The position numbers were made by a program, and so were the translations under genes. From Sphingobacterium sp. UBA6711 (lineage in GTDB: Bacteria > Bacteroidota > Bacteroidia > Sphingobacteriales > Sphingobacteriaceae): DNA of 15,475 bases. Positions 1 through 7,595 of the stretch are shown here, piece by piece. The notes under the pieces were generated by a model, which was not told where the DNA came from, did not search any database, and worked only from the letters and a program-made list of their open reading frames with translations. Where the stretch lies: assembly GCA_002454415.1 (NCBI GenBank), contig DKIT01000211.1:1-15475 (forward strand). The letters are read 5' to 3'. Each line of letters starts with the position of its first letter. The first letter of the stretch is position 1.

Positions 1-2132
1 TTGCCATTAACGTTATTCCACGTATACGTATTGATTCCATTTAAGGTATCAATATTTTGTGTAATGGGATCCTTTTCTGTCGAAATATTACCGCCGATAT
101 AAACATAATTTCCAGTGAGTACACGGAAAGAATTATAATTCAGGTTCAAAGAGTTTCTAAATGACGGTTTTAAATTTTCATTTCCCAGATAACGATTAAT
201 TTGATCGGAGTTATCCAATACCGGCTGTATTTGACTCATCGAAGGCAACTGATTTTTACCCGTATAATTCATCCACAGGCTTTTAGTTTTTGTGAAAGAG
301 TAACCTGCACTAACGTTGGGATTGTACGTAAAGTAACTTCTTGTAATTCCCTGAACGGTGTAATTGTTAAATTGTTTCAGCTTATCATTATTGAAATTAT
401 TCGCTATCGTAAATTTCAATTTTTCGGCTGTGTGAACTATTGCTAGTTTATACCTACTGCTATTTCTATCAAAATCGTAGTTGTTACTAAATCTTTGGTC
501 CAATTGATTATAGTTGCCTTTACCGTCATTATTGAAAGATTCTACAAGGGATGAATTGGTACTACGCTCGATTCCAGTCCCTACAACAAGGTTCCAAATT
601 TTCGAAAGAGGCTCAGTATAGGATATAGAGGCTCCTAAGAGGTTACTTTTATTGTTTCGTACTTTTTCCTGATCCGTAATGGTTACGGTTTTTAAGTCAT
701 AATTTTTAAGATCGGCATTTAAATGACCGGTACCATCCATTTCATTTCTTGTCCATTGCCCATCAAATGTAAAAGAACGTCCCTTTTTCTTGAATTTATG
801 GGTAAAATATGCACTAAAATTTAACTCATTGACGTGGTTTTCCACTAGTTCATCTGTTTTTTCGGCAATCGTTGTATCTTTTGCCTGTGAAAACTGGTAA
901 GCCTCGCGTGTATTATAGGACCACAAGTTTTTTCTAGATACTCCCGTTCGAATCGTTAAAAGATTAAGTGAATCCAATTTCAGGTCATATTTTAGATTCG
1001 CACGGTGCTGATCATTTTCAGTATCCACTTTTTTCAGTGACCGATTGTTGATCAAACCGGTACTGATTGTTTCGTCATCACCATCACTGCTCAATCGACC
1101 ATACTTATAGTTGATATTGACCGTATGTTTTTCTTTGTCAAATTTATCAGAAAAATTAACGCCTGAATTTATTGCTTTGGGTATACCAATAACTCCCTGC
1201 CCAGAGAACGGATCCGTAAAGTTTGTCCAGGACATTGATCCATCATCGCCATAAGAAACACCGGAATCGCCACCATATTTTTGCGCATCTTGCCAATTCA
1301 TACTTGTAGTTCCATTATTTCCAAATAAGCCATATACAGAAATCTTTTGGGAGCCCTTAAATTTATTTAGCATTAACTGCCCCATATAATAGTCATCGGT
1401 ACCGCCACCAAGCAAGGCCTTGCCAAACATTCCGTTTTTTGAGCCTTCTTTTAATTTTACATTGATGGTTTGTTCGCGCTGACCATCATCGACCCCGGTT
1501 CGTTCTGCCTGCTCGGATCTTTTCTCAAATACCTGAACTTTGTCTACCATATCCGATCGGATATTTCGCGTCACCAATGTTGGATCATCACCAAAAAACT
1601 CCTCTCCGTCCACCAATACTTTTTTCACCGTCTTACCCTGTGCTGTAATTTTGCCAGAAGCGTCGACGGTTATACCCGGCAACACTTTTAACAAGTCTTC
1701 GACCTTAGCATTTTTCTCTACTTTGAAACTTCCGGCATCATATTCTGTTGTATCTCCCTTAATGGTAATGGGAATACGTCCTGTGACAATGACTTCCTGC
1801 AGTAAGGTTGCTGTATTGGTGAGTCCAATTGCTAATTTGGAATAATCTTGCCCCGATTTGATCTCACTGAAAAAGTCACCATATCTAGGATAACTGACGA
1901 TCAATATATAGGCTCCTGTATCTGGTTGATACAACGAAAACAAGCCATTCTCATCAGACCTGGTGTAACCGGTCAAGATCGAATCTTTAGCAGTTAACAG
2001 CATAATTGTTGCATCGGACAACTTCTGCTGATCCTTCACATCACTTATTTTCCCGCCAATTTTGGATTGTCCAAAAGCTAAACCCTGAATACACAGAACG
2101 AAAAATAAGAGAATTTGCAAAACTCTTTTCAT
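1..2132 (-). CDS. TonB-dependent-receptor-like outer membrane beta-barrel protein (3' end outside window)
   Basis: The minus strand is open without a stop from the ATG at 2132 to the window edge, giving 710 residues of a protein that probably has some 200 more. Residues 1-22 form a signal peptide ending in GLAFGQ. Residues 24-108 look like a carboxypeptidase-regulatory-like beta-sandwich, with the usual TGYTRSDENGLF segment. LQEVIVTG (111-118) leads into a TonB plug-like domain with VEDLLKVLPGITVDASGKI and VLVDGEEFFGDDP. From about residue 231 alternating aromatic/polar strands form the barrel, resembling the outer-membrane beta-barrel family that lacks a SusD partner. No N-terminal STN signalling domain is present, so it is not a FecA-type transducer. 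It lies 172 bp downstream of a sigma/anti-sigma pair on the same strand and may be their target. The substrate cannot be told from the sequence. Confidence 0.9.
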   Translation of the reverse strand, partial: MKRVLQILLFFVLCIQGLAFGQSKIGGKISDVKDQQKLSDATIMLLTAKDSILTGYTRSDENGLFSLYQPDTGAYILIVSYPRYGDFFSEIKSGQDYSKLAIGLTNTATLLQEVIVTGRIPITIKGDTTEYDAGSFKVEKNAKVEDLLKVLPGITVDASGKITAQGKTVKKVLVDGEEFFGDDPTLVTRNIRSDMVDKVQVFEKRSEQAERTGVDDGQREQTINVKLKEGSKNGMFGKALLGGGTDDYYMGQLMLNKFKGSQKISVYGLFGNNGTTSMNWQDAQKYGGDSGVSYGDDGSMSWTNFTDPFSGQGVIGIPKAINSGVNFSDKFDKEKHTVNINYKYGRLSSDGDDETISTGLINNRSLKKVDTENDQHRANLKYDLKLDSLNLLTIRTGVSRKNLWSYNTREAYQFSQAKDTTIAEKTDELVENHVNELNFSAYFTHKFKKKGRSFTFDGQWTRNEMDGTGHLNADLKNYDLKTVTITDQEKVRNNKSNLLGASISYTEPLSKIWNLVVGTGIERSTNSSLVESFNNDGKGNYNQLDQRFSNNYDFDRNSSRYKLAIVHTAEKLKFTIANNFNNDKLKQFNNYTVQGITRSYFTYNPNVSAGYSFTKTKSLWMNYTGKNQLPSMSQIQPVLDNSDQINRYLGNENLKPSFRNSLNLNYNSFRVLTGNYVYIGGNISTEKDPITQNIDTLNGINTYTWNNVNG

Positions 2133-2176
2133 AAAAATGTTGGATAGTAAATTAATATCAATATAATATGAGTAGG

Positions 2177-2198
2177 CAAAACCCAGGTTTTGTTACAA
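2177..2198 (-). promoter_or_regulatory. Possible promoter and operator of the outer membrane protein gene
   Basis: Upstream of the beta-barrel gene, the minus strand carries TTGTAAC (plus-strand positions 2192-2198). The same heptamer occurs before the sigma-factor operon. Immediately downstream is CAAAACCCAGGTTTTG (2177-2192), a palindrome with 7-bp arms around a CA centre, which would sit in the spacer between the -35 and -10 regions. The -35-like heptamer and the palindrome are visible; their roles are inferred. No convincing -10 element was found. Confidence 0.3.
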
Positions 2199-2304
2199 TA
2201 AATTTAATTTTATTTCCCAAAAAGTCATTTAGAAGCCAACAAGCGCTGTTCAGAAAAAAAGCACTGATCAAGGAGAGTCTTGGAATGTCAATTATTTCAA
2301 AAAA

Positions 2305-2655
2305 TTAGTGCGAGCTTTTGTACCGTTGAATAGCAATCAAACGCCAGAGTTGAAGACAGAAAAAACAAATTAAGACTGCAAAGACTAGCTGACAAAATAT
2401 ACCAATATAATTCTTATAATCAGCAGCTATATCAATGACTTGAATTTTAGCCAACAGATAATTATTTAAAATCATACCGCAGATCGTCCCTAAAAGAAAA
2501 AAAGCTATTGCACATTTTTTATTCGATAGCGCGCCCATCTTTGCTTTTTCAACACGAACTATACGTTGCATCACACGTTGTTCAAAATCTTCAAATGGCA
2601 ATTCAATCTTACTCATTCGCATAACTCTTTTGAATTTTTCCTGTTCCTTATCCAT
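2305..2655 (-). CDS. Small two-helix membrane protein, putative anti-sigma factor
   Basis: This 116-residue protein has a charged cytoplasmic-looking N-terminal half (1-46) containing the amphipathic stretch LPFEDFEQRVMQRI. Two hydrophobic helices follow, at about 49-68 and 84-106, with a short basic tail. Its start codon overlaps the end of the ECF sigma gene by 8 bp, so the two are probably translationally coupled. That arrangement is typical of a sigma factor and its membrane-bound anti-sigma partner. The sequence has no recognisable zinc-binding anti-sigma (HxxxCxxC) motif, so the role rests on position, size and topology only. It could instead be an uncharacterised membrane protein of the same operon. 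Confidence 0.7.
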   Translation of the reverse strand: MDKEQEKFKRVMRMSKIELPFEDFEQRVMQRIVRVEKAKMGALSNKKCAIAFFLLGTICGMILNNYLLAKIQVIDIAADYKNYIGIFCQLVFAVLICFFCLQLWRLIAIQRYKSSH

Positions 2656-3199
2656 GATACTCTTCTTTTTTAATTAACTGTTTCAAAACAAGCTGCATAT
2701 TTTTTCGTGCACGATGCAAAATTACTTTTGTATTGGCCAATGTCCATCCCATAATAGATTGAATTTCTTCCATCGATTGTTCCTCCAAATAAAATAACCT
2801 GAGTGCTACGGATTCCCTTGGAGGCAAAATAGACAAAGCATCATTGATCATCTCCTTCCTTTCGTTGTCTATAATATCGTCCAAAATCGAATCGTTATTA
2901 GATAAATCATGATCGGATAGGTCGAAATTAACTATTTCTATTTTCTTATGACGCACAGCATTAAAAGCGACATGTACGACGATCCTATAAAACCAAGTGC
3001 TAAATTTTGATTTTCCTTTGAAAGAAGCTAATGACTGATAACATTTTATAAATGCATCTTGAACGACATCTTCTGCCAAGTGTTCCTCCTTTGTAATGGA
3101 AAGAGCAACTGAAAATGCCATATCCTTATACATATTTATAAAATAACGATAGGATGCCGTGTCTCCAGATAATACTTTTCGAATATAGATTTCATCCAT
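2648..3199 (-). CDS. ECF-type RNA polymerase sigma-70 factor
   Basis: The protein has 183 residues if it starts at the ATG at 3199. Region 2 (about 8-82) includes AEDVVQDAFIKCYQ and the -10-recognising segment FSTWFYRIVVHVAFNAVRHKK. An acidic linker (91-115, rich in D and N) leads to region 4 (about 118-172), with LPPRESVALRLFYLEEQSMEEI and the helix-turn-helix GWTLANTKVILHRARKNM. This is the size and layout of an extracytoplasmic-function sigma factor. A further ATG at 3244 would add 15 residues, but they would overlap the upstream gene by 38 bp and do not resemble sigma N-termini, so the ATG 7 bp after the preceding stop is preferred. It lies between two small membrane-protein genes, all on the minus strand, consistent with envelope-stress or surface signalling. 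Confidence 0.92.
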   Translation of the reverse strand: MDEIYIRKVLSGDTASYRYFINMYKDMAFSVALSITKEEHLAEDVVQDAFIKCYQSLASFKGKSKFSTWFYRIVVHVAFNAVRHKKIEIVNFDLSDHDLSNNDSILDDIIDNERKEMINDALSILPPRESVALRLFYLEEQSMEEIQSIMGWTLANTKVILHRARKNMQLVLKQLIKKEEYHG

Positions 3200-3206
3200 C
3201 TGCGGA

Positions 3207-3521
3207 CTAAATATCTTGTTTTTTATCCAAACGGTTGGCAACAATCATAGCAACGCCAGCAGAAATAATTAAAATTGCGACCGCAAGAGAATCGGGCAAC
3301 TCAGTATTAATATAATTATCCAATACACCTACGATGAACAACCCAATTCCTATACCAAAAACTAAAATTCCTGGCTTTTGCCAATCTGCAGATTCCTTTC
3401 TTCTATTTTCCTCAGGGATGTGTATTGATGCACTTCGGTAGCGCATGATAAAATACACACAAAGTGTAATACATGTAAATAATCCGATTCCCAAAATGGC
3501 ACCTACTGTTTGCTTTTCCAT
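3207..3521 (-). CDS. Small three-helix membrane protein of the sigma operon
   Basis: This 104-residue protein starts at MEKQTVGA. Three hydrophobic helices lie at about 5-26, 50-67 and 78-95. A polar, basic loop (27-49, with EENRRKESADWQK) separates the first two, and the C-terminus is charged. The topology resembles small membrane proteins such as the DUF6249 type that often accompany ECF sigma genes in Bacteroidota, but I cannot confirm the family. An in-frame start 8 codons further upstream exists but would add a polar MCKLIQIN segment before the first helix; the inner ATG is preferred. It is first in the operon, 7 bp before the sigma gene, and divergent from the peptidase gene at 3629. 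It may help control sigma activity. No catalytic motif is visible. Confidence 0.7.
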   Translation of the reverse strand: MEKQTVGAILGIGLFTCITLCVYFIMRYRSASIHIPEENRRKESADWQKPGILVFGIGIGLFIVGVLDNYINTELPDSLAVAILIISAGVAMIVANRLDKKQDI

Positions 3522-3549
3522 ATTTATTTGAATTAGTTTACACATTAGT

Positions 3550-3575
3550 CACGACCATTCTCGAAAAGGTTACAA
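3550..3575 (-). promoter_or_regulatory. Candidate ECF-type promoter of the sigma operon
   Basis: On the minus strand, TTGTAAC (plus positions 3569-3575) is followed after 15 nt by CGTGAC (box CGTG at 3550-3553). This resembles ECF promoters, which often have an AAC-containing -35 and a CGT-containing -10 about 16-17 nt apart. The spacing here is slightly short. A matching TTGTAAC lies before the outer-membrane protein gene. Autoregulation by the sigma factor is an inference. Confidence 0.3.
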
Positions 3576-3603
3576 CAAATTAAGTTAAATGTGTCGATTT
3601 GTG

Positions 3604-3611
3604 TAAATTTG
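3604..3611 (+). promoter_or_regulatory. -7 element of the peptidase promoter
   Basis: TAAATTTG matches the Bacteroidota -7 consensus TAnnTTTG and places transcription start near 3618, about 11 nt before the ATG at 3629. This rules out the upstream GTG at 3599 as the start codon. No clear TTG -33 element was found at the expected distance. Confidence 0.5.
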
Positions 3612-3628
3612 TTTCAAACACAAACAAT

Positions 3629-4999
3629 ATGCAAAACATTAAAGAATATGTAGAAGCAAACAAGCAACGTTTTTTGGATGAGTTGTTTGATTTATTGCGT
3701 TTACCATCAGTAAGTGCTGACCTTAAGTTTAAAGGTGATGTAGAAAAAACTGCTGAATTTGTTGCCCAAAAATTGCGTGAAGCTGGGGCTGACAATGTAG
3801 AAGTTTGCCCTACTGCTGGAAATCCAATCGTTTATGGTGAAAAAATAATTGATCCAGCTTTACCGACAGTGTTAACATATGGTCATTACGATGTACAGCC
3901 TGCAGATCCCTATGAATTGTGGGATACGCCTCCTTTCGAACCAACCATACGTGATGGTAAAATTTATGCGCGTGGTTCGGCAGATGATAAAGGGCAATTT
4001 TATATGCATGTGAAGGCCTTTGAATATATGGTAAAAAACAATGCCTTAGCTTGTAATATAAAATTTATGATTGAGGGCGAAGAGGAAGTCGGCTCAGTCA
4101 ATTTGGGCACATTTGTCAAAGAAAATACAGAAAGACTGAAAGCTGATGTTATTGTTATATCGGACACATCAATGATCAGCATGGCACAACCCTCATTAGA
4201 AACGGGCTTACGTGGGCTTTCTTATGTTGAAGTAGAAGTCACTGGTCCCAATAGAGATTTACACTCCGGTGTATATGGCGGAGCTGTAGCCAATCCTGCG
4301 ACAATATTGGCAAAACTGATTGCCTCATTACACGATGAAAACAATCATATCACCATTCCGGGATTTTATGATGATGTCGTCGAATTGACTACTGAAGAAC
4401 GCAAAGCATTAAATGAAGCGCCGTTCGATATTGAGGAATACAAGACCGATCTTGGCATCCAAAATATTTGGGGTGAAAAAGGATATACAACATTAGAACG
4501 CACCGGCATTCGACCAACACTGGAAGTAAACGGTATTTGGGGCGGATACATTGGGGAAGGAGCTAAAACAGTATTACCTTCAAAAGCAAATGCAAAAATC
4601 TCGATGCGTCTTGTACCAAATCAAAACTCTCATCGTATTACGGAGCTTTTCAAAAAACATTTTGAATCTATTGCACCTGATTATGTGAAAGTAGAAGTCA
4701 AACCTCATCATGGCGGTGAACCTGTTGTAACACCAACAGATAGTATTGCTTATAAAGCTGCCGAGAAAGCATTACATGATACATTTGGTGTTAAGCCAAT
4801 CCCTACACGTGGTGGAGGCTCAATTCCAATTGTTGCCCTTTTTGAGGAGGTATTGGGCCTAAAAACAGTACTTTTGGGCTTTGGCTTAGATAGTGATAAT
4901 CTACATTCTCCAAACGAAAAATATGGTATTGAAAACTACCTAATGGGTATCTCAACAATTCCTTTATTTCATAAATATTACGCAGAGCTAAGCAAATAA
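3629..4999 (+). CDS. M20-family metallopeptidase (dipeptidase)
   Basis: This 456-residue protein is full length for M20/M28-fold dipeptidases of the carnosinase/CNDP type, which hydrolyse dipeptides with a dinuclear metal centre. The metal and catalytic positions are visible: TYGHYDVQP (H86, D88), RGSADDKGQ (bridging D119), EGEEEVGS (general base E152, ligand E153), SDTSM (D179) and the C-terminal NLHSPNEKY (H426). The dimerisation or lid domain begins at about GLRGLSYVEVEVTGPNRDLHSG (about 193-213) and includes H212. There is no signal peptide, so it should be cytoplasmic. The start is the ATG after a TAnnTTTG promoter element. The gene is monocistronic in appearance, divergent from the sigma operon and closed by a hairpin. 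Its exact peptide substrate is not readable from sequence. Confidence 0.93.
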   Translation: MQNIKEYVEANKQRFLDELFDLLRLPSVSADLKFKGDVEKTAEFVAQKLREAGADNVEVCPTAGNPIVYGEKIIDPALPTVLTYGHYDVQPADPYELWDTPPFEPTIRDGKIYARGSADDKGQFYMHVKAFEYMVKNNALACNIKFMIEGEEEVGSVNLGTFVKENTERLKADVIVISDTSMISMAQPSLETGLRGLSYVEVEVTGPNRDLHSGVYGGAVANPATILAKLIASLHDENNHITIPGFYDDVVELTTEERKALNEAPFDIEEYKTDLGIQNIWGEKGYTTLERTGIRPTLEVNGIWGGYIGEGAKTVLPSKANAKISMRLVPNQNSHRITELFKKHFESIAPDYVKVEVKPHHGGEPVVTPTDSIAYKAAEKALHDTFGVKPIPTRGGGSIPIVALFEEVLGLKTVLLGFGLDSDNLHSPNEKYGIENYLMGISTIPLFHKYYAELSK

Positions 5000-5015
5000 A
5001 TTTGGCTTTTCTTTA

Positions 5016-5060
5016 GATAAAGGGTTATTTTTAGATTTTAGAAATAACCCTTTATCTTTT
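5016..5060 (+). terminator. Strong hairpin terminator abutting the lysR-type start codon
   Basis: GATAAAGGGTTATTT (5016-5030) pairs perfectly over 15 bp with AAATAACCCTTTATC (5042-5056), with an 11-nt loop, followed by TTTT (5057-5060). It lies 17 bp after the peptidase stop codon and fits an intrinsic terminator, although the T-tract is short. The ATG of the LysR-type regulator begins directly at 5061. The structure could therefore also act as a 5'-leader hairpin for that gene. Confidence 0.7.
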
Positions 5061-5963
5061 ATGGATTTTGACTTTCGTTTAGTAGTTTTTTACACTGCAG
5101 CTCAACACCTTAATTTTACAAAAACAGCCTCTGCTCTTTTTATCTCCCAGCCAGCAGTAAGCAAAAATATCCAGGAAATCGAAAAAAAACTTGGTGTCCC
5201 ACTTTTTGAAAGAAAGGGAAATAATCTCATTCTGACAGATCCTGGACAAATCCTATTTAAATATGCCCAACAGATTATCAATCTTTACAATCAGGCTGGA
5301 CAAGAAATACAAGAGCTGCAAAGTGGGCGTAAAGGAAACCTGATTCTGGGCGCAAGTACAACGATTTCGCAATACGTCCTTCCAGGCTTACTTGCAGATT
5401 TTTTAGAAGAATATCCAAATAACCGCATCCAGTCCTTCCAATCCAACAGCCGTAGTATTGAGGAACAACTTATTGCTAAAACATTAGACCTAGGTATTAC
5501 AGAAGGTTCAACAGATAACCGGGCACTTAAATATATTCCTTTTATGAAAGACGAACTGGTTCTCGTCACGAATAGTCAAAATCCAGCGCTCAACCAATTA
5601 AAAAATCCCCTGCTGTCAGACATTACACGTTTACCGATGGTATTACGTGAACAAGGTTCAGGTACCCGAACCATCATTGAAAATGCATTAAAAGATAGTC
5701 GAATAAACCTCTCTGAAATTCAAATAGACATGGTATTACCTTCTACAGAAAGCATTAAAGGTTATCTTGCACGCAGACATAGTTTTGCCTTTTTATCCAT
5801 CCATACCGTACAAAGAGAAGTATTGAACAACCAATTGACCATCGTTGATATACCTCAATTAGCAATAGAACGCTTTTTTTACTTCACACATTTGTATGGA
5901 GGACTTGCTGGAACTCCGAACCAGTTTTTAAAATTTTGCTTGAGGCAGAACTACAAGGTATAA
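5061..5963 (+). CDS. LysR-type transcriptional regulator
   Basis: The 300-residue length is typical of the family. Residues 3-62 form the winged helix-turn-helix: FRLVVFYTAAQHLNFTKTAS, then SQPAVSKNIQEIEKKLGVPLFER and LTDPGQILFKYA. A linker helix (about 63-88) leads to a two-lobed effector-binding domain from GNLILGASTTISQYVLPGLLADFLEEYP (about 91-118) to the C-terminus. The start at 5061 matches the usual LysR N-terminus, and no longer version is possible without crossing the hairpin upstream. It is general in look to the CysL/CbbR-like branch, whose members often sense small anions or sulfur and carbon metabolites, but the effector cannot be assigned. It is transcribed in the same direction as the cytochrome/DsrE/binding-protein genes 80 bp downstream, which it may control. 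Confidence 0.92.
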   Translation: MDFDFRLVVFYTAAQHLNFTKTASALFISQPAVSKNIQEIEKKLGVPLFERKGNNLILTDPGQILFKYAQQIINLYNQAGQEIQELQSGRKGNLILGASTTISQYVLPGLLADFLEEYPNNRIQSFQSNSRSIEEQLIAKTLDLGITEGSTDNRALKYIPFMKDELVLVTNSQNPALNQLKNPLLSDITRLPMVLREQGSGTRTIIENALKDSRINLSEIQIDMVLPSTESIKGYLARRHSFAFLSIHTVQREVLNNQLTIVDIPQLAIERFFYFTHLYGGLAGTPNQFLKFCLRQNYKV

Positions 5964-5970
5964 CTAAACG

Positions 5971-5983
5971 TTATGTCTTATAA
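5971..5983. promoter_or_regulatory. Possible LysR-type T-N11-A operator
   Basis: TTATGTCTTATAA is a T-N11-A motif with complementary TTAT/ATAA arms. It sits about 60-50 bp upstream of the predicted transcription start of the cytochrome gene, a usual place for a LysR recognition site. The region is AT-rich, so chance occurrence is a real possibility. Confidence 0.3.
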
Positions 5984-6017
5984 ACAAACATTGCTTTAAT
6001 TCCCTTCTTTGAGCCCT

Positions 6018-6025
6018 TAGATTTG
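6018..6025 (+). promoter_or_regulatory. -7 element before the cytochrome gene
   Basis: TAGATTTG matches TAnnTTTG. It puts transcription start near 6032, just ahead of the ATG at 6044, and argues against a TTG start codon at 6023 that lies inside the element. The nearest TTG upstream (5991) is 24 nt away, longer than the usual spacing, so the promoter may depend on an activator. Confidence 0.45.
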
Positions 6026-6043
6026 TACAAACGAATTAGCGTA

Positions 6044-7024
6044 ATGGATTATAAAAAATTAATAAATTATCTAAAGGCACTCAGTTGGATTATTGTCGCA
6101 TTGTTTATTACCTGTACCACCCTTTGTGTGTTTCCTCTAAAACACACCTATGATAAAAGTTCAACTGATTCTCTTTCAACAGGAAGCGATTCGTTAATTA
6201 CCCATGTTTCCGAGTTTAAGGAAGTCTCTTTCAAAGATAACCCCGAGGGTAAAATGGCGCGTTATGGTGAAAAGTTGATCAAAAATACATACGATTATTT
6301 TTATGAAGCCGACGTAAAGATTGGCAACAGGCTCGCTTGCACAAGCTGTCACCTCAATGGTGGCACTAAAGCTTTTGCAGCGCCCTATGTCGGGCTCAGC
6401 AATGTTTTTCCAACCTATATTGGACGGGAAAATAAAGTAGAGTCTCTGGAGGAACGCGTCAATGGCTGCTTCGAAAGAAGTATGAACGGCCGCGCTATTC
6501 CTGAAAATAGTAAGGAAATGCGTGCTATTGTCACCTACATCAAGAACATAAGTATCAATACCGTGAATAAAGGCCGGTTAGCTGGTCAGGGCTTTGTTAA
6601 AATGGATATTCCAAACCGTGCGGCAAATCTAAAACATGGACAATTGGTTTTTGAAGGAAAGTGTACAAGCTGTCATGGAAAAGATGGACAGGGTTTACCT
6701 CAAACGACAGGCAAAGGTTATCAGTACCCTCCACTATGGGGGAAAGATAGTTATAACGATGGTGCAGGAATGGCGCGATTACTGACCGCAACACGTTTTA
6801 TAAAAGCCAATATGCCTTTAGGATCTACATATGACGCCCCACAGTTAACCGATGACGAGGCATATGACGTAGCAGCATATATCAACTCATTTGATCGTCC
6901 TCATAAGGCAAATAAAGAACAGGATTATCCAAATTTGAGCAAAAAACCCAAAGACAGCCCATATCCACCGTATGCAGACAACATTAGCTTACAACAACAT
7001 AAAATCGGCCCCTATAATTTTTAA
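6044..7024 (+). CDS. Membrane-anchored diheme cytochrome c, SoxA/TsdA (thiosulfate dehydrogenase) type
   Basis: The 326-residue protein has an N-terminal hydrophobic segment (about 13-31) that acts as a signal anchor or signal peptide, so the hemes face the periplasm. Two CxxCH heme sites are present: CTSCH at 99-103 and CTSCH at 207-211. Between them lies ERVNGCFERSMNGR, with C142 at the place where SoxA/TsdA cytochromes use a cysteine as distal ligand of the first heme. M257 in KANMPLG is the likely distal ligand of the second heme. The Pro-rich tail ends in QQHKIGPYNF, as in relatives. TsdA enzymes oxidise thiosulfate to tetrathionate or run the reverse reaction. The family match is good but the actual substrate is unproven. 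The genes for a DsrE-like protein and a binding protein follow on the same strand. Confidence 0.88.
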   Translation: MDYKKLINYLKALSWIIVALFITCTTLCVFPLKHTYDKSSTDSLSTGSDSLITHVSEFKEVSFKDNPEGKMARYGEKLIKNTYDYFYEADVKIGNRLACTSCHLNGGTKAFAAPYVGLSNVFPTYIGRENKVESLEERVNGCFERSMNGRAIPENSKEMRAIVTYIKNISINTVNKGRLAGQGFVKMDIPNRAANLKHGQLVFEGKCTSCHGKDGQGLPQTTGKGYQYPPLWGKDSYNDGAGMARLLTATRFIKANMPLGSTYDAPQLTDDEAYDVAAYINSFDRPHKANKEQDYPNLSKKPKDSPYPPYADNISLQQHKIGPYNF

Positions 7025-7113
7025 AAAAACGACCTACGATCCTGTAAGATAAAATAATAGTGATAAAATACATTAACAAAAGATCTGATAACATCAGCAT
7101 TAAAAAAAAAATC

Positions 7114-7590
7114 ATGAAGATGAAAAAACAACTCGCAATTGCTTGTATTCTTTTCGCAATGACAATCATTGAGGGCAAAGCACAAGACAGTAAATTATTA
7201 ATCCACAATCGTCAATATCCTGGTGCTGTACCTAAGAAAAAGGCTTACAAAGCGATCTATCAATTGGACAGCAATGATCCAAAAATAATTGAGAAGGCAA
7301 TCCGTAATATCAATAATGTTTTAAAAGATCCGCGACTGAAAGGGCATTTACAGGTCGAACTGGTCGCCTTTTCTGGAGGTACAGAAGCATACTTCAAAAA
7401 AAACAGCCAATATGAGAAGCCTTTAAAAGATCTCGTAGAAAAAGGTGTTATTGTTGCACAATGTCTAAATACACTGGAAGAAAAACATATCGCCAAAGAA
7501 GAATTATTCGATTTTATCGGTTATGTTCCTAGTGGCAATAGTGAATTGATCTTACGTGCAAATGAAGGCTGGGTCATTATTAAACCTTAA
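7114..7590 (+). CDS. Secreted DsrE/DsrF-like protein
   Basis: This 158-residue protein begins MKMKKQLAIACILF. It has a signal peptide to about residue 24 (GKAQ), so it acts outside the cytoplasm, unlike the classical DsrE sulfur-relay subunits. The mature part fits the DsrE-like alpha/beta fold: YKAIYQLDSNDPKIIEKAIRNI (about 45-66), the strand VELVAFSGGTEAY and GVIVAQCLNTL. C117 in the latter is the only cysteine of the mature protein and lies where DsrE-family members carry a persulfide-forming cysteine. The GTG at 7060 would hide the signal peptide behind 18 extra residues, so the ATG at 7114 was chosen. The gap to the cytochrome gene is 89 bp without a terminator; the next gene starts 5 bp after its stop. 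A role in periplasmic sulfur handling is inferred. Confidence 0.8.
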   Translation: MKMKKQLAIACILFAMTIIEGKAQDSKLLIHNRQYPGAVPKKKAYKAIYQLDSNDPKIIEKAIRNINNVLKDPRLKGHLQVELVAFSGGTEAYFKKNSQYEKPLKDLVEKGVIVAQCLNTLEEKHIAKEELFDFIGYVPSGNSELILRANEGWVIIKP

Positions 7591-7595
7591 AAATA

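Noticed and set aside
201..1845. Plus-strand open frames of 73-101 codons opposite the outer membrane protein
   Set aside because: They lie entirely antisense to an uninterrupted receptor-like gene with clear domains, and their translations resemble no protein.
3200..3244. Longer start for the ECF sigma factor (15 extra residues)
   Set aside because: It would overlap the preceding membrane-protein gene by 38 bp and adds a segment unlike sigma N-termini.
7060..7113. GTG start for the DsrE-like protein
   Set aside because: It would bury the signal peptide behind 18 polar residues; the ATG at 7114 gives a normal signal sequence.
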